The notes under the pieces were generated by a model. It had not been told where the DNA came from. It searched no databases and was given only the letters and a program-made list of their open reading frames with translations. Below are positions 10,620 to 21,983 of a DNA stretch of 64,000 bases, one piece after another. This stretch comes from Oscheius tipulae (Eukaryota; Nematoda; Chromadorea; Rhabditida; Rhabditidae). Each line of letters begins with the position of its first letter. The stretch's first letter is position 1. Both the position numbers and the translations under genes were made by a program. Location: assembly GCA_037178975.1 (NCBI GenBank), contig JASJZH010000004.1, positions 2,418,001 to 2,482,000 on the forward strand. Direction: 5' to 3'.

Positions 10620-13509
10620 ATGGCAGACCCAAAACGACTGGATGCTGCCTTTCAATGGGTCGTGAAATTCTACGGCCAGGAATATGGACTGCCGGTAGTG
10701 ACGAATGTCGAAGAGCTGTGGAAAGAACACATTCTCTCGCTCTCCTACTTATGGTATTTCTTTCATTTGACCGAGTAAACAAGAAAGTTAGCAAGACGAA
10801 AGTGGCCGGCAGGCATCCAGCCTCCTCTGCTCAAGAAGCATACGAAGAAGTCAAGAATGTCATACGCGCCCATGAGGAGCAGTACAACCTCCAACGTTGG
10901 AAAGAACTCGATACCGCTGCAGCCGCTAAAGGCGATCAGACCGCCATCTACAAGGTATCCGTTCTAGTTTTTCTGTTGGATCATCGTCTTTTTTCCAGTT
11001 CCTCGTCCTCCTGCTCCATATTATTTCTTGCGTCGTGGACGACTATATCACGGAGTCACAGAGCTTCCTCGACAAGAACAATCTATGCAAGCCCTTCGCT
11101 AGTCTTGTAGGCAATCATTTTTTGTCTCCAATTTCAATGTCTAGCTTCTCGATGTAAACCACAACACCGGTACTGGCTGGTGGCAAGGACACGGAAGCAG
11201 CTTTGTGGAACCCTCTCCAATAACTACTGCGCGCACGTCTTCTCCCGCTCTCGAGAACACCTCTTTCGGAAAATGTACAAACTTCCTCTTGTCCTTAATA
11301 ATTTTGACTTTCAGACTCCGCAAACGACATTCCCAGTACTCCTCGAACCCCGTTCATGAAGAGCAGCAGAATATCTAACACTCATCTAAGTCCAATTCAG
11401 ACGGCCATCAACTCTCCGGTCAACCTGTAAGTTACCTTCCTGATTCAGTTTTGACCGTTCACTCATTGTATTGCCTGTCTGTCGCCATTTATTGCAGTCC
11501 TTATGTAGAGCTTATAGGAAGATCAAACAAGACGAGTACAGACGCACGCGAGAGAAGAACAACGAACTGGAACATCTTGTCGAGCTAGGAAGATTGGACG
11601 TCGAATCTGCTCAAAAGGAGGCTGCTCGACAGAAGGACACTGCTCGGCAATGGCGCGAAAAGTATGAAGAGGCTGAAAGTGGCCGGAAGACACTGCAAGA
11701 GGAGATCGGCCAGCTCGTCACTAATATCGACGAGCTGAAGCGCAAAAACGACCAGGCTATAAGCCATGGACGTGAACTGCAGTCCAGGGTATCCTCTTGT
11801 TTCTTACAACGTTTTAATCAAACTTTCAGTACGAAAAGTCAAAAATGGAGCTCGCCCAAATTTCTGAGGAGAGAGGTCAATGGCTTCAGCAAAGAGACTA
11901 CCTGGAGGGCAGCAAAACCGAACTCGAACGAGCTCTGCGTGACGCCACCGAAGAGATAACCTGCCTAAATGAAGTTTGCTTGCTGTATGAAAGCTGTTTT
12001 AATGTCCTGCCTTCAGAAATGCACCTCCTTGCAGTCTCACTACGTCCAATCTTCCAAAACCAACGAAAAGCTAACGCGCGAAATGGCTGAAAAGTCGGCG
12101 GAACTGGAGTCTATCCGTGCCGAGCAGCGATCAGCCCTTCGAGAAAAGGTTCGTTCGACGGTTCATTTTCACCCTATACATGCTGCTTGCAGAACGAACA
12201 GCTTCATGCAATGCTTGAGCAGATTAACGAGCTCAACTTGAAGCTATCCAGCGCTTATTCTGAATCGAAGGAGCTCACTGAGAAGTTGGCAGAGAAGGAC
12301 GTGGAGCTCAATGAGGCCCGGGACTCGTTCAATCGCGAACACTCCAACACGCAGCAGAATCACAAGCGCCAAATCGAACATCTCGATGGTATCAGGGCGA
12401 AGCTGCAGAGTCATCTGGACGAGGCCAATCATAGGATTGCCGAGAAGGACGCCATCATCGAGGAGGAGCGCGAGAAGCTGATGAGCCGTCTTGACGACTC
12501 TGAAAAACACCTCTCGGCCAGCAGTGAGCTGAAGAAGCAACTGGATAGAGTCAATCTTGAGGTAATCACAGGTGTTTGTTCTTTAAATCCTAATTTCAGC
12601 TCCGTGACCAGCGTCTCAAGTACTCCGAGCTGCATAAAGCGCTGCTCGAGTCCGAAAGTGTCAGAGGAGAACTTGAACAAAAACTGCTCCATAGATCGGC
12701 CGAAGTGAGCGCTGCCTACCTTAGAATGGAATCGCTTGAGGTTTATTTAATTCTGCTATTCTGTAAACATTCCGTTTCAGAAGGAATTCGCCCAGTTGCA
12801 GGAAGCCGAGAAGAAAGTGGAGGACGCTACCGCCAAAGAACAGCCAGAAAGTCAGCCGCCGGAGATGATAATAGTACATGAAGCTGCTGATGAGACAACG
12901 GCGAGCTCGGTACATTTTCATCTCTTTGAATCACCTCAACAATTTAGGTTGTCGAATCTTTTCAACAACCTCAAGTCCAAGAATGCGAACCAGACCCTGC
13001 TGAGACTGGAGACGAATTGGGACACCTGAATTATGACCTGGACGAGGAACAGAACTGTGTAATGGTCTCAAAGTCTGTCTTTGGAGAGGACTACAAGAAG
13101 ACGCTTGACGAGAATCGGCTATTCGAGCCGGTCGATCGGGACCGGATTGAAGAGCTTCAGCGAAGAAACAGGTATATTTGATCATCTGAAGCCATAGTCG
13201 GCTACTTTCAGTGTCCTTCCTCCTGCTTTGCGAGCCTCATACGTTCCCGAAATCTGCAGCTATAACTCTCCGTCCGGCAGCGAGGAAAATATGAAGAGAA
13301 AGCTCGAACCTATCGAATTCAAGGTTCCCGAGACGCCGAATGCTCGTTCTATTTCTAAGGTATCGCTGGAGGACAAGGAAAACAGGGTGAGCTTGCTCGT
13401 AATATTTGATTCATGCTCTTTTTTTTAGCCTTCATCAATTTCGAAGGGAGGAAGCACCAGCCACCGCAAGTCTATCGCAAAGGCCCTCTCGGGATTTATA
13501 AAAAAGTAG
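10620..13509 (+). CDS. Coiled-coil protein with Hook/NuMA-like N-terminus
   Basis: The start is taken at 10620, three bases after an orphan TTTCAG. The first exons encode a globular helical region (AFQWVVKFYGQEYGLPV, then AIYKFLVLLLHIISCVVDDY) of the size and texture of the CH-like Hook domain. A Ser/Thr/Pro-rich linker with SPALENTSFG and IPSTPRTPF follows, then a long coiled coil (about 11.5-12.9 kb) full of Glu, Lys, Gln and Leu. The end is basic, SHRKSIAKALSGFIKK. At least ten short introns are present; the acceptor before the coiled coil (near 11518) is ambiguous between two in-frame choices. This layout fits NuMA/LIN-5 or Hook-type dynein adaptors, but no diagnostic motif settles it. 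Its neighbours (Zwilch-like protein, kinesin-7-like motor) make a spindle role plausible. Confidence 0.7.
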
Positions 13510-13879
13510 ACGAACATTACACTGTCTTATCAACGGAATGAACTATTTTATTTATCTATGCCTCTTGTTACTCTTCCAGATATGTAATGCAAAGCGGGGA
13601 CAGAAGAAACGGGGGAATAATATACTGTAAAGCTTGTGAATGTAGCATTTGTGATTCTAGGGCATTGTATTCTGAGAGTGTGGGAGCTGGGGCTGCTTGA
13701 GAAGAATCGGCTTGGAAAAGGAGATATCGTAACACGGACTTTTGAGTTCCCGCCCATTTTCGCGCCAAAAGGCAGATGGCAACTCTTTTGCGTCGTGCAT
13801 TCTTCTCGATCCTTTTTTGCCAGAATCTTTTTTATCTGTTTTCTACGATACTCTGACAGTTTGTTGGGAATCCGCCGAC

Positions 13880-15926
13880 ATGCAGACAAATTCCTGCGAT
13901 GAAATCGAGGTGGAAATGGCTCCGGTTTGTTGTCCCCTTCATTTTGGTTAAACGCTGCTTTTAGGCCGAAGATCGTTATCCCGAAGGAGCTGGAGGGCCG
14001 GTCGACGAGGCCGAAGACGCTCTGTTTTATGGAATGTGTCCGGATGAGTTCGAGGTTGCCCGTGGTCTTCCAACCCAAAGCTACGGGCTGGACAGCTATC
14101 TCCCGGAAGGTCCCAACATCCAGCTTCGAGATGATACTGAGGTTAGCCAATTGTGTTGTAATCTAAGCCAATTTGTAGTCAGAGGATACGGCTGTCAGAA
14201 AGATCAAAGTTTTCATTAAAACCATGGAAACGGACCCGGTATGGGTCAGAAGCCTCACTCAAGTTGGCCTGGCCACTACCAATAATCCTTACCTCAAAGG
14301 TTTGCTCCCGGCCGTCCTATGTAATGACGAAAAGTTCAGAAAATCTGCTCAAAGTCGTGTCCTTCTGCGTCCAGAATGTGAACAATCGGCCTAGATACAT
14401 GATCATTAAGACGAAAACCATTGGAATGCAAGATATACAGGAGATCGTCAAGGCGGCCTTTGCCCAGGAGGACAAGGAAGTGGCACTGAATAACTCCTTG
14501 TGTCGAGTGTATTGCAAAAACGCCGTCAATTCTTTGAAGGAGCTCACCAGGTAAAATTTTTCTCTTTTTCTGTCAATCGCAAACTTCCAGACTTCTCATT
14601 ACAACATGTCGAGAAATTCCGAATTTGCGAATCAGTTACAATGATATCTTTGCCGAATACAAGCCTTCCAAAAGTGTGGTGAGCTTGTTGAACCTTCCTC
14701 TCGACTACAATCTCTGTTCAGAGTATCCGCTTGAAGACTCGCGATTTCAACAGCTTCCTCGAACTCGAAGAACATGCTCGTCACATGAATCTTGAGTACA
14801 ATACCACGCTCTCAATCAAAAGAAGAACTGATCCATCGCGTGAAATTGCGATCAGTTGGTACGATAAACGCGTCGAGGGTGGGAAGGCCTCGTACATCTA
14901 TCTGGATCATGCAGCCAGTCGTCCAACTACCGGTCGCGTCAGCTTCGACCGTGTCAGCTGCGAAGAATACCAGGTTCCTCCAGGAGACGTTTGTTTTGTT
15001 TTCGAACGAACACACTTGGTTTTCAGAAATTCGTTCCATGGGCCTTGGCGAATCCCGCAGTACAAGATCTCATCACTTTCTTGGATAAAACTAGCGTCGG
15101 AAGAAGCAGCCTGTAAATTGTATTTCACTTTTTCATTTTACATCCACATATAAATTTTTCATACCTATTGGTTGATGTACTTTTTCAGGGTCCTCTGCCT
15201 CTATTTCCGCTTCATTTTCCTTTTTGTATTTTTATAAAAGTTTTTAGGCTCTCCCATGGATAAGAATCTTTTTCAGCCGCTAAACGTGAGCTTGTCCAAC
15301 ATTTCCTCTATAAAATACGCCTGTTTCAGGACGAAACCTTCATCAGCGAAGCAATCCTGACCCTGCACAGAGCCACGAGCTACGCCACGGAGCGTGCTTT
15401 TATGGTCAATGGAATTGTAAAGCGATTCAAACAGGCCGGCTCAATTCTCCAGGAAGAGCAATTGACGCTCAAACAAGATGAGAAAATCCTTCCCCATCAC
15501 CGTGAAAACGTGAAGAATCTTGCCGAGGTTAGCTTGGTTTTACTCTTTTGCGAGACATGAGATTTCAGGAGCTCAGTCTGTTGACAACCGACTGCATTCA
15601 TCTTATTACTCATCAGTCTGATGACAACCGCCCTCAAACAAACAAGTGGAAAAAGCCGGTTGCATTTGACGTCTTTGTCACCGAGAACAAAACTCCGATG
15701 AAGCCGTCCATGAACGAGACACAAATGAACCGGACCGACTTGTATACTACCTGCTACGAATTTCCGGTACAATATCCTCTTTTTGTCTTAGCAAGTTACC
15801 ATTTTACAGGCTAGCCAGTCCAGAAAGCCGCGCCGTAGCCGCTCCGTCGGACGCTTCGTCGACATCATCAAGAGTCCTTCGCGCTCCAAGTCGGCCGTCC
15901 GCAACAAACTCGACTTTGACCTATAG
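13880..15926 (+). CDS. Zwilch-like kinetochore protein (tentative)
   Basis: A multi-exon gene of about 510 residues. Clear introns include 13926-13963, one after LRDDTE near 14140, and one after NNPYLK near 14300. The protein starts with an acidic segment and has a stretch reading DPVWVRSLTQVGLATTNNPYLK followed by a beta-like LLKVVSFCVQN. This recalls the PLWVRC...GAELITTNNSI...VVSC block of animal Zwilch, the RZZ-complex subunit that recruits dynein and checkpoint proteins to kinetochores. The length also fits. The remainder is too diverged for me to align by eye, and the end (RRSRSVGRFVDIIKSPSRSKSA) is a basic, phosphorylation-like tail. The spacer before it (13510-13879) shows no gene. 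Treat the name as a hypothesis. Confidence 0.45.
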
Positions 15927-16396
15927 TTTATACACATTTGACCGTCATGCTTTGTACAATAAATTATGATACTTTTTTCGTAGTCTGTTCTTCCCATTCT
16001 CCTAGGTCGAATCCCGCCCCGATTACCCAGCACAAATTGCGTGTCTCATGCTTGCAGAGTCTGCGAATGGGCGTGGTCTTATGGCATCTATATTTGCACG
16101 GCGATTTCAAGTTCCCATTATCGGGAGTGTCCCTACGAGCTTTGTCCAGCGAAACGACCGTTATCTTCTAATTCGTGACAAGCTCCCATTTTTGCATTAG
16201 GTTATTTGAATTCACTTTTTTTGCCCTTTCTGACTGGACGCTTCAAACCCTTTCCATCATCGTAATACGCATGGTTTTGAATATGCGGCTCAACAAAGCA
16301 TTTTGTTTTTGTTCTATACCTTGTAAAATGTTCTTCTTTTAGTACAAGATTGCGACGTCTGCGACACCAAGTTTCAGTGGTGCCCCAATTCTCAAA
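15927..16396. other. Spacer between Zwilch-like gene and mob3
   Basis: No gene was recognised. Near 16003-16020 the plus strand has a B-box-like AGGTCGAATCCCGCC, similar to the tRNA-like relic in the rrp8 intron, with no matching A-box. A TTTCAG at 16373-16378 lies shortly before the mob3 start and may be its trans-splice acceptor. Confidence 0.45.
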
Positions 16397-17302
16397 ATGG
16401 CAAGCCTTCTGGACTTTCTTCAAGTAAACAAGCACAAGGTGAGCCTCTTTTTTTCAAACAACAATCCTCATGTTTAGACTTTTCGACCTAAAAAGAAGTT
16501 TCCTCAAGGAACTATGCGATATCAGCTACACAAACAGGCCGAGGCGACGCTAAGATCCGGAATTGATCTTAAGAACGCTGTCAGACTTCCGTCGAACGAG
16601 AACATTGATGACTGGTTAGCTGTGCACAGTTGGTTCGAAACATGATCTCCCAATTCTCGAATTCAGCCGTGGACTTTTTCAACCGAATCAATTTGATGTA
16701 TGGGGCCATCTCGGACGTCTGTACAGCAAGATCTTGTCCAACAATGTCCGGAGGATCAAAGCAAGTTGCCCATTTTTATCTGAGAATACACTTACGAACT
16801 TTGTTGGAGGAAGCTAAGTAATCACTTTCAGGTACGAGTATTTGTGGCAAGACGGCGAAAATTTCAAGAAGCCCACCCGTCTTCCGGCCCCAGACTACGT
16901 TCATAATCTGATGAATTGGATCGAGACGCGGATCAATGATGAGCACACCTTCCCGACATCCATGGGTCAGTTTGGCACCATTTCATTTACAAAAGTCGTT
17001 TAGCTGTTCCCTTTCCAAAGGATTTCAAACAGGTCTGCAAGAAGATTCTTACCCGCCTATTCCGCGTTTTTGTGCACATCTACATTCATCATTTCGATCG
17101 TCTTGTGACACTTGGGGCGGTAAGAATTCACTACAGTACCCCCTTTTTGACTGAAAAAGTTCAGGAGCCACACGCGAACACACTTTACAAGCATTTCTAC
17201 TTCTTCGTCACGGAATACAACATGGTCTCGAGCAAAGAACTCGACGCCCTTAGAGAAATGACGGAGCGCCTTCTCGACTCGGGCCAGAAACGTCTGAAAT
17301 GA
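16397..17302 (+). CDS. mob3: MOB kinase activator 3 (MOB3)
   Basis: About 215 residues, the normal length for MOB proteins, which are small zinc-binding adaptors for NDR/LATS and MST kinases. Conserved blocks match the MOB3 branch: [67 protein letters not shown], and [17 protein letters not shown]. The zinc ligands (two Cys in CTARSC and two His in [20 protein letters not shown]) are present. Introns are short, with the first right after the codon for the 14th residue. The gene lies in tandem with the mitosis-type genes on either side, but MOB3 itself has no established role in the kinetochore. Confidence 0.93.
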
Positions 17303-18471
17303 GCGCAGCCTGTTCCAATTGCCAAGCATTTCCTGTTTTACGCCAATCAGTCAGGGTTTTGTCATAATAACTGTCAATGTCTACGCATAATATGTGCTAT
17401 CCGTGAGCCATCTCCTGTTGCATAAGACTATAAACTGTTCTGTTTTGTTATCAGTGTTAGGATGAGATAAGCGGGGGCAAGTTGGAACTTTTCTGAGCAG
17501 TGATTGCTGTGAATCACGACTAATGTCTGGAAGAAGAAATCATGGCGGAAAATCTGTTTCAAGTGGTTTTTTGGGATCAGAAATCCGAATTGTTTTGAAG
17601 AACACGAATATCAAACGCCATAAAACTTGCGCCACATTGCTGGGTCCCGAGGCGATTTTACGATGCCGCTATACTGTATAGCCTTTCCGCTTTTGCTATC
17701 CAAACTCGACTTTCCGTTGTCTTGTTCGCTCGTTTGCCTGCCCAAAAGCCTAGCTATGTATGTTGTCTAGATGCATCCGAAACGTAGTAGTTTTTAGTAA
17801 AAAAATCTCTTCCATTGCCGTTGTTTTGATTGACACGTTCCATTGTTCTCTCTTTCCAGGTGAAATCTCGTTACTCTATCTATTTTTAAATGTCCTCGTA
17901 TCTCTGTCTGTGTGTGTCTGAAGCCAATGTTGCCAATTATGCAGTTACTTTGTGCGCACACTAATTGTTGGCAGTCAAGTCAGTTTGGGAGATAGCTTCT
18001 TTGGGAAAATATTGTTTCTGTCATGGTAGCTCGACTGGCGGGGAGCATGCGAACAGGCCGAAGTGAGTGGGAAGGGCCGATACAGGTTGACAGAAGGGAA
18101 TAAAAACCGGGCAACGTTGAAAAAATCTAGGGGGCGATACCAATACTTGGATAGGAAGTTGGCGCGAGGTATGATATCAAAAAGTGAAGGAAAGTAGGTT
18201 CAAGGTATGGGTGGGGCCAAAAAGTGGGAAGTAGGTTTAAATGATTAGCAGTGGACATTGGCAATCGTATTACTGAGTAAAGGGCAAGGTAGGTATGTCC
18301 CGAAGGGATGATAGCCTAACTTATTATCTTCAAATTTCTGTCGTGTACATACGCTGACTGAAGTAGTAGAGGTTTTAGGCTTGTTGAACACAATTTTCGT
18401 GTACAACTCTCGTGTTTACAAAATTTTTTGCTTCTCTCTTATTTGCAGCTGCATGGAAAAATGTATTTCAG
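17303..18471. other. Intergenic region with repeat copy
   Basis: About 1.2 kb between mob3 and the kinesin gene. No protein-coding exon was recognised. It includes a TG-rich stretch and a copy of a dispersed element at 17905-18038 that also occurs as an inverted pair at 60.7-60.9 kb. A TTTCAG directly precedes the kinesin ATG at 18472. Confidence 0.6.
17905..18038 (+). repeat. Dispersed element, single copy
   Basis: Starts in a TGTCTGTGTGTG tract and the word GTCTGAAGCC, then runs through GCCAATTATGCAGTTACTTT, CAGTTTGGGAGATAGC, CTTTGGGA and GGTAGCTCGACTG. The same series of words, in the same order and spacing, is found at 60813-60954 and in reverse complement at 60693-60793. No open frame spans it. 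It is a non-coding repeat of unknown class, perhaps a MITE or a SINE tail. Confidence 0.75.
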
Positions 18472-21400
18472 ATGGAAGAATCGATCCATCTGGTCCTACG
18501 ACTCCGTCCACCTCGGTACGACAGCCGCGTCTTCTGGACAGCAAAAGATACGAAGGTGCAAGGTGAAGAAGGCGAGTACAACGCAGGTATCTTCCATCTT
18601 GTCAAATGTTGCAATTGCCTCTCAGATGCAGTCTACGATTCGAGGTCGACCAACCAGGACATATTCAAGAAAAATGTACACAACATGGTCGAGCAGTGCT
18701 GCGTAGGATACAATACAGCAGTCATGGCCTACGGACAATCCGGGGCAGGAAAAACGCACACACTGCTGGGTGGAGGAGCTGAGGACGGGTTGGTCAGCTA
18801 CGTGGCCCGGCAACTGTTTGAAGAAGTCGAAATGCAACAGGTATTACACTTTGTCGTTATTTCTAAATTAGTTTTTTTTTTCAGAAATCGAGTGGTCGTT
18901 CGTTCCTCGTGCAGCTGCAAATTCTGGAACTGTACTGTGAGAAGATACGAGACCTTCTGGTCGACCAGTCCTCTTCCAGTGACCGAAAGATCCTGGTACT
19001 TTCTTACCCAATTAACTGCTAGCAGTGGTTTAGGAAGCCAACAATATCCCACAAGTGACGGATCTCAAGAAAGTTCCGATCACCAGCGCTGACCAGGCCC
19101 TCGAGATCATACGCAAGGCTCAATCGCGCCGAGTCGTAGCTGAGACCGAGCTTAACGAGCAGTCCAGCCGTTCCCATGCCATCATCCAGCTCACTATCGA
19201 ATCGAGCCTGACCACAGACGACAAGTCTCGTCACAAGTGCCGCAGATCAGTCATGAACATCGTCGACCTGGCAGGCAGTGAGCATGTTGGAGCCAACAGT
19301 GGATCTCGAGCGAAGGAGGGAAATAACATCAATTTGTCGCTTATGACACTGACCAAAGTCATTAATCAACTCACAGAGAAGTTGGTTTTGATTGTTCATC
19401 AGAGATACAGATTTTCAGAAGCGGCCAGTCTCACATATCCTACAGGGATTCCAAACTTACCCGTCTGCTCAAGCCTTGTCTGGGAGGGAACTCCAACACG
19501 CTGATTATCTGCTGTGTCGATCCCCAGAACAAGGCCGAGAGTCTTCGGACTCTAAAAGTAAAATCCTTATTGTTGATAATTGGACTACTTTTATTTTAGT
19601 TCTCGGAGCGCCTGAAGCTTGTGACTGCCCGTGTACAGGTCAATGAAGAAGAAGAGGGAGGTCAGCTCGCTGTCCTCATGAGCGAACTGGAGCGACTGAG
19701 ACTCGAGCTTGCGGTTCCTTTCTATAACTTTTTGGCATACGCGACTTTTAGGATATGAAGGAGAAGAAGGTCAAGGAAGATGAGGAGGAGAAGAAGAAAC
19801 GGCTCGAGGAACTCAGCGCCCAATTCTTCTATGGATCCGATCTTTCGAAGCCCGGAAAAATACGTGCTATTCGAAGACAGACGATTGCGGCTCCTAGGAT
19901 GATGTCGTTCGGACGCTCACCACCTCGGGTCGAAGCTCGTTTGGACGCTCACCGCTCCATCTTGAAAGAAGAAGAAAGGACTGCTGTTCAGGCCCAAGTA
20001 GAAGCCGCGGTCTCCACCAAGATGCAAGATTTCACCGAGCAGATTGGCCAACTGCAGTCGGAGTGCGCCAACTTGCAGCATCGGAACACGGGCCTGCTTC
20101 GAGAAGTAAGACTGACTGTTCCTAACAAAAGATTGCTTCCAGCATGACGATCACGATCAGCTGGTCGAAGCTAACTCTAACTTCGTGAGCGCATTGGCTG
20201 AACTTGAGATGGTCGTCAAGGAACAATCCCAGCAGATCCAGAGTCTGAACGAATCGATGGAAAGACTTTCCGTCAAGGAGCGAAAAGTGAGTTGGCACTT
20301 GCTTTTTTTTATCACTTCCACGAACAAACACTTTCCAGGCCGTCGAAAAGTTGAAGCAGCAGGAGACGGATAATGCCAGATTAGTGGCCTTCTGGAAGGA
20401 CCAAAGTCAAAAAGCCAATAGAGACCTTCGCGCATCCGAAAGTTCTTGTAATTCTCTGAAGGAGGCATTCGACAAGGTACGCTTGCTTCATTTCTTCAAA
20501 TACTTGAGATTCAGCTCCAACTGGACAAAGATGCCGAGATTGAACGTCTCGGAAGACTGCTCGATTCGCAAAAGGAGATTTCCCAGGCTGATCGCAGAAT
20601 GCACGAGAAGATCAAGGCAACTTTGGAGGACAAGATCGTAGAGGTACCATACTCTTCTACAAAGTGCTGAAACGAATTCAGGTCAAGGAAGAAAGCAAGA
20701 AGAAGGCTCTGCAGCTGGCGGCGGTCCAATGCGATTTGAACCTAGCTCGTCGTGATTTGGAGCAGAACCGGACGGAATTCACTTCGGTTGTCGAGAAGGA
20801 ACTGGCTCTGGTATGTTCTTCTCAAGCCAAACTATTTTGGAGTAGCTGAGAGATCAGAACAGCGATCTTCGCGTTTCTGCTGATCGATTGCAAACCGAGC
20901 TGGAGGATACGAGGCTGACAGTGAATCGACTGAAAGCGGAGCTCAAGACGCAGACGACTGTTTCTGATCAAGCTATAAAGGAGCTTCATCGTGTATTGAG
21001 GTGAGTCCCGGTTACATTGTCCTCTACCAAAAGATTTTCAGCAGTCAGAAAATGGCCAGTGCTTCGCCATCCAAAGAGCAAATGAAGAGGGAAAAAGGCA
21101 TGGAGAGGAAAATCGCTGATCTCGAAGACGAGCTGGAAATACTCAAGCAGGTTAAGCTCTCTTTATTCTCATTCATACCCGTTGAATTCAGAAGGAAAAG
21201 AGCTGGCGCCCGTCTATTCAAGTACAAAATGGTGACTCGGAAATTAAGCTTGCTAGACTTTCGAATAAGCTCTCTTTGATGGAATCTCAACTGGACGCTC
21301 TCAAAAAGGTATTCTCTCCCTCGGAATAATCTACCTTGCTGTTCAGGAGAAGCAAGAAGCCGACGAGAAACTACAGGCTGCCGACGATAACCTCCAGTCT

Positions 21401-21550
21401 AAAGTCAATGTGATTCCTTTCGTTCACTCATAACCACGAAAATTTTTCCAGACGTTGAACAACGGCATTGACAAGTACAATACGCTCCTTGCCGAACACA
21501 AGATGTTGGCCGGAAAGTACATGGAATTAAAGAAGAAGATCGGTAATTGA
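18472..21550 (+). CDS. Kinesin-7 / CENP-E-like motor
   Basis: An N-terminal kinesin motor followed by coiled coil, about 850 residues. Motor landmarks: P-loop [12 protein letters not shown], switch [11 protein letters not shown], switch [13 protein letters not shown], the microtubule-binding [18 protein letters not shown] and the end [19 protein letters not shown] basic [11 protein letters not shown] after the neck sits where CENP-E has its RRVTWCPG segment. The start follows TTTCAG directly; the first intron begins after GAGTACAACGCAG near 18583. Around 15 short introns interrupt the gene. The tail is much shorter than vertebrate CENP-E, so kinesin-7 membership is a best guess from motor and neck features. 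Being next to a Zwilch-like gene supports a spindle role. Confidence 0.85.
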
Positions 21551-21983
21551 ACTATTCACACTATATTTGTCTACCCGTTTTATAACCCTTTTTGTAGCCA
21601 TAAAGTTTTACTAGTTTTGCTTCTTTCTCTGACAGGAAAGCTGCTTCTAATAGCTTGTTGTTTGCGAGCGCATCCACTCGAAATCAGAACACTTTGTGGG
21701 GTCACTGGGGGCCTTATAACGACACGGTATATCAAGGCAGCTGCCAAAACAACTTGCTCTAGTCATTTCTGTCGACCAGTCGATAGCTCATGACCACTTG
21801 ACGAGGCTACAATTAGCTCTCGGCGCCTCCAAAAAAAGCACATCCTATGGCAGGGGGAGAGCCGGCATATCAGAGCGCGAATCTGTCGCCAAGGGACCGC
21901 CCACAAATTTGTCAATGCCCCCAATTCCGGCCTCACAGCTCTTCTCACTGAATGACCTCTGAATTCGTCTAACTTTTTTTGGA
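21551..21983. other. Spacer between kinesin and LRR receptor genes
   Basis: No gene or repeat was recognised in this 430-bp spacer. It should hold the kinesin 3' UTR and the promoter of the leucine-rich-repeat receptor. Confidence 0.5.

Noticed and set aside
17905-18038. Spliced-leader or snRNA gene
   Set aside because: Checked because of its non-coding conservation, but there is no leader-like 5' segment with donor site or Sm site; it fits a dispersed repeat better.
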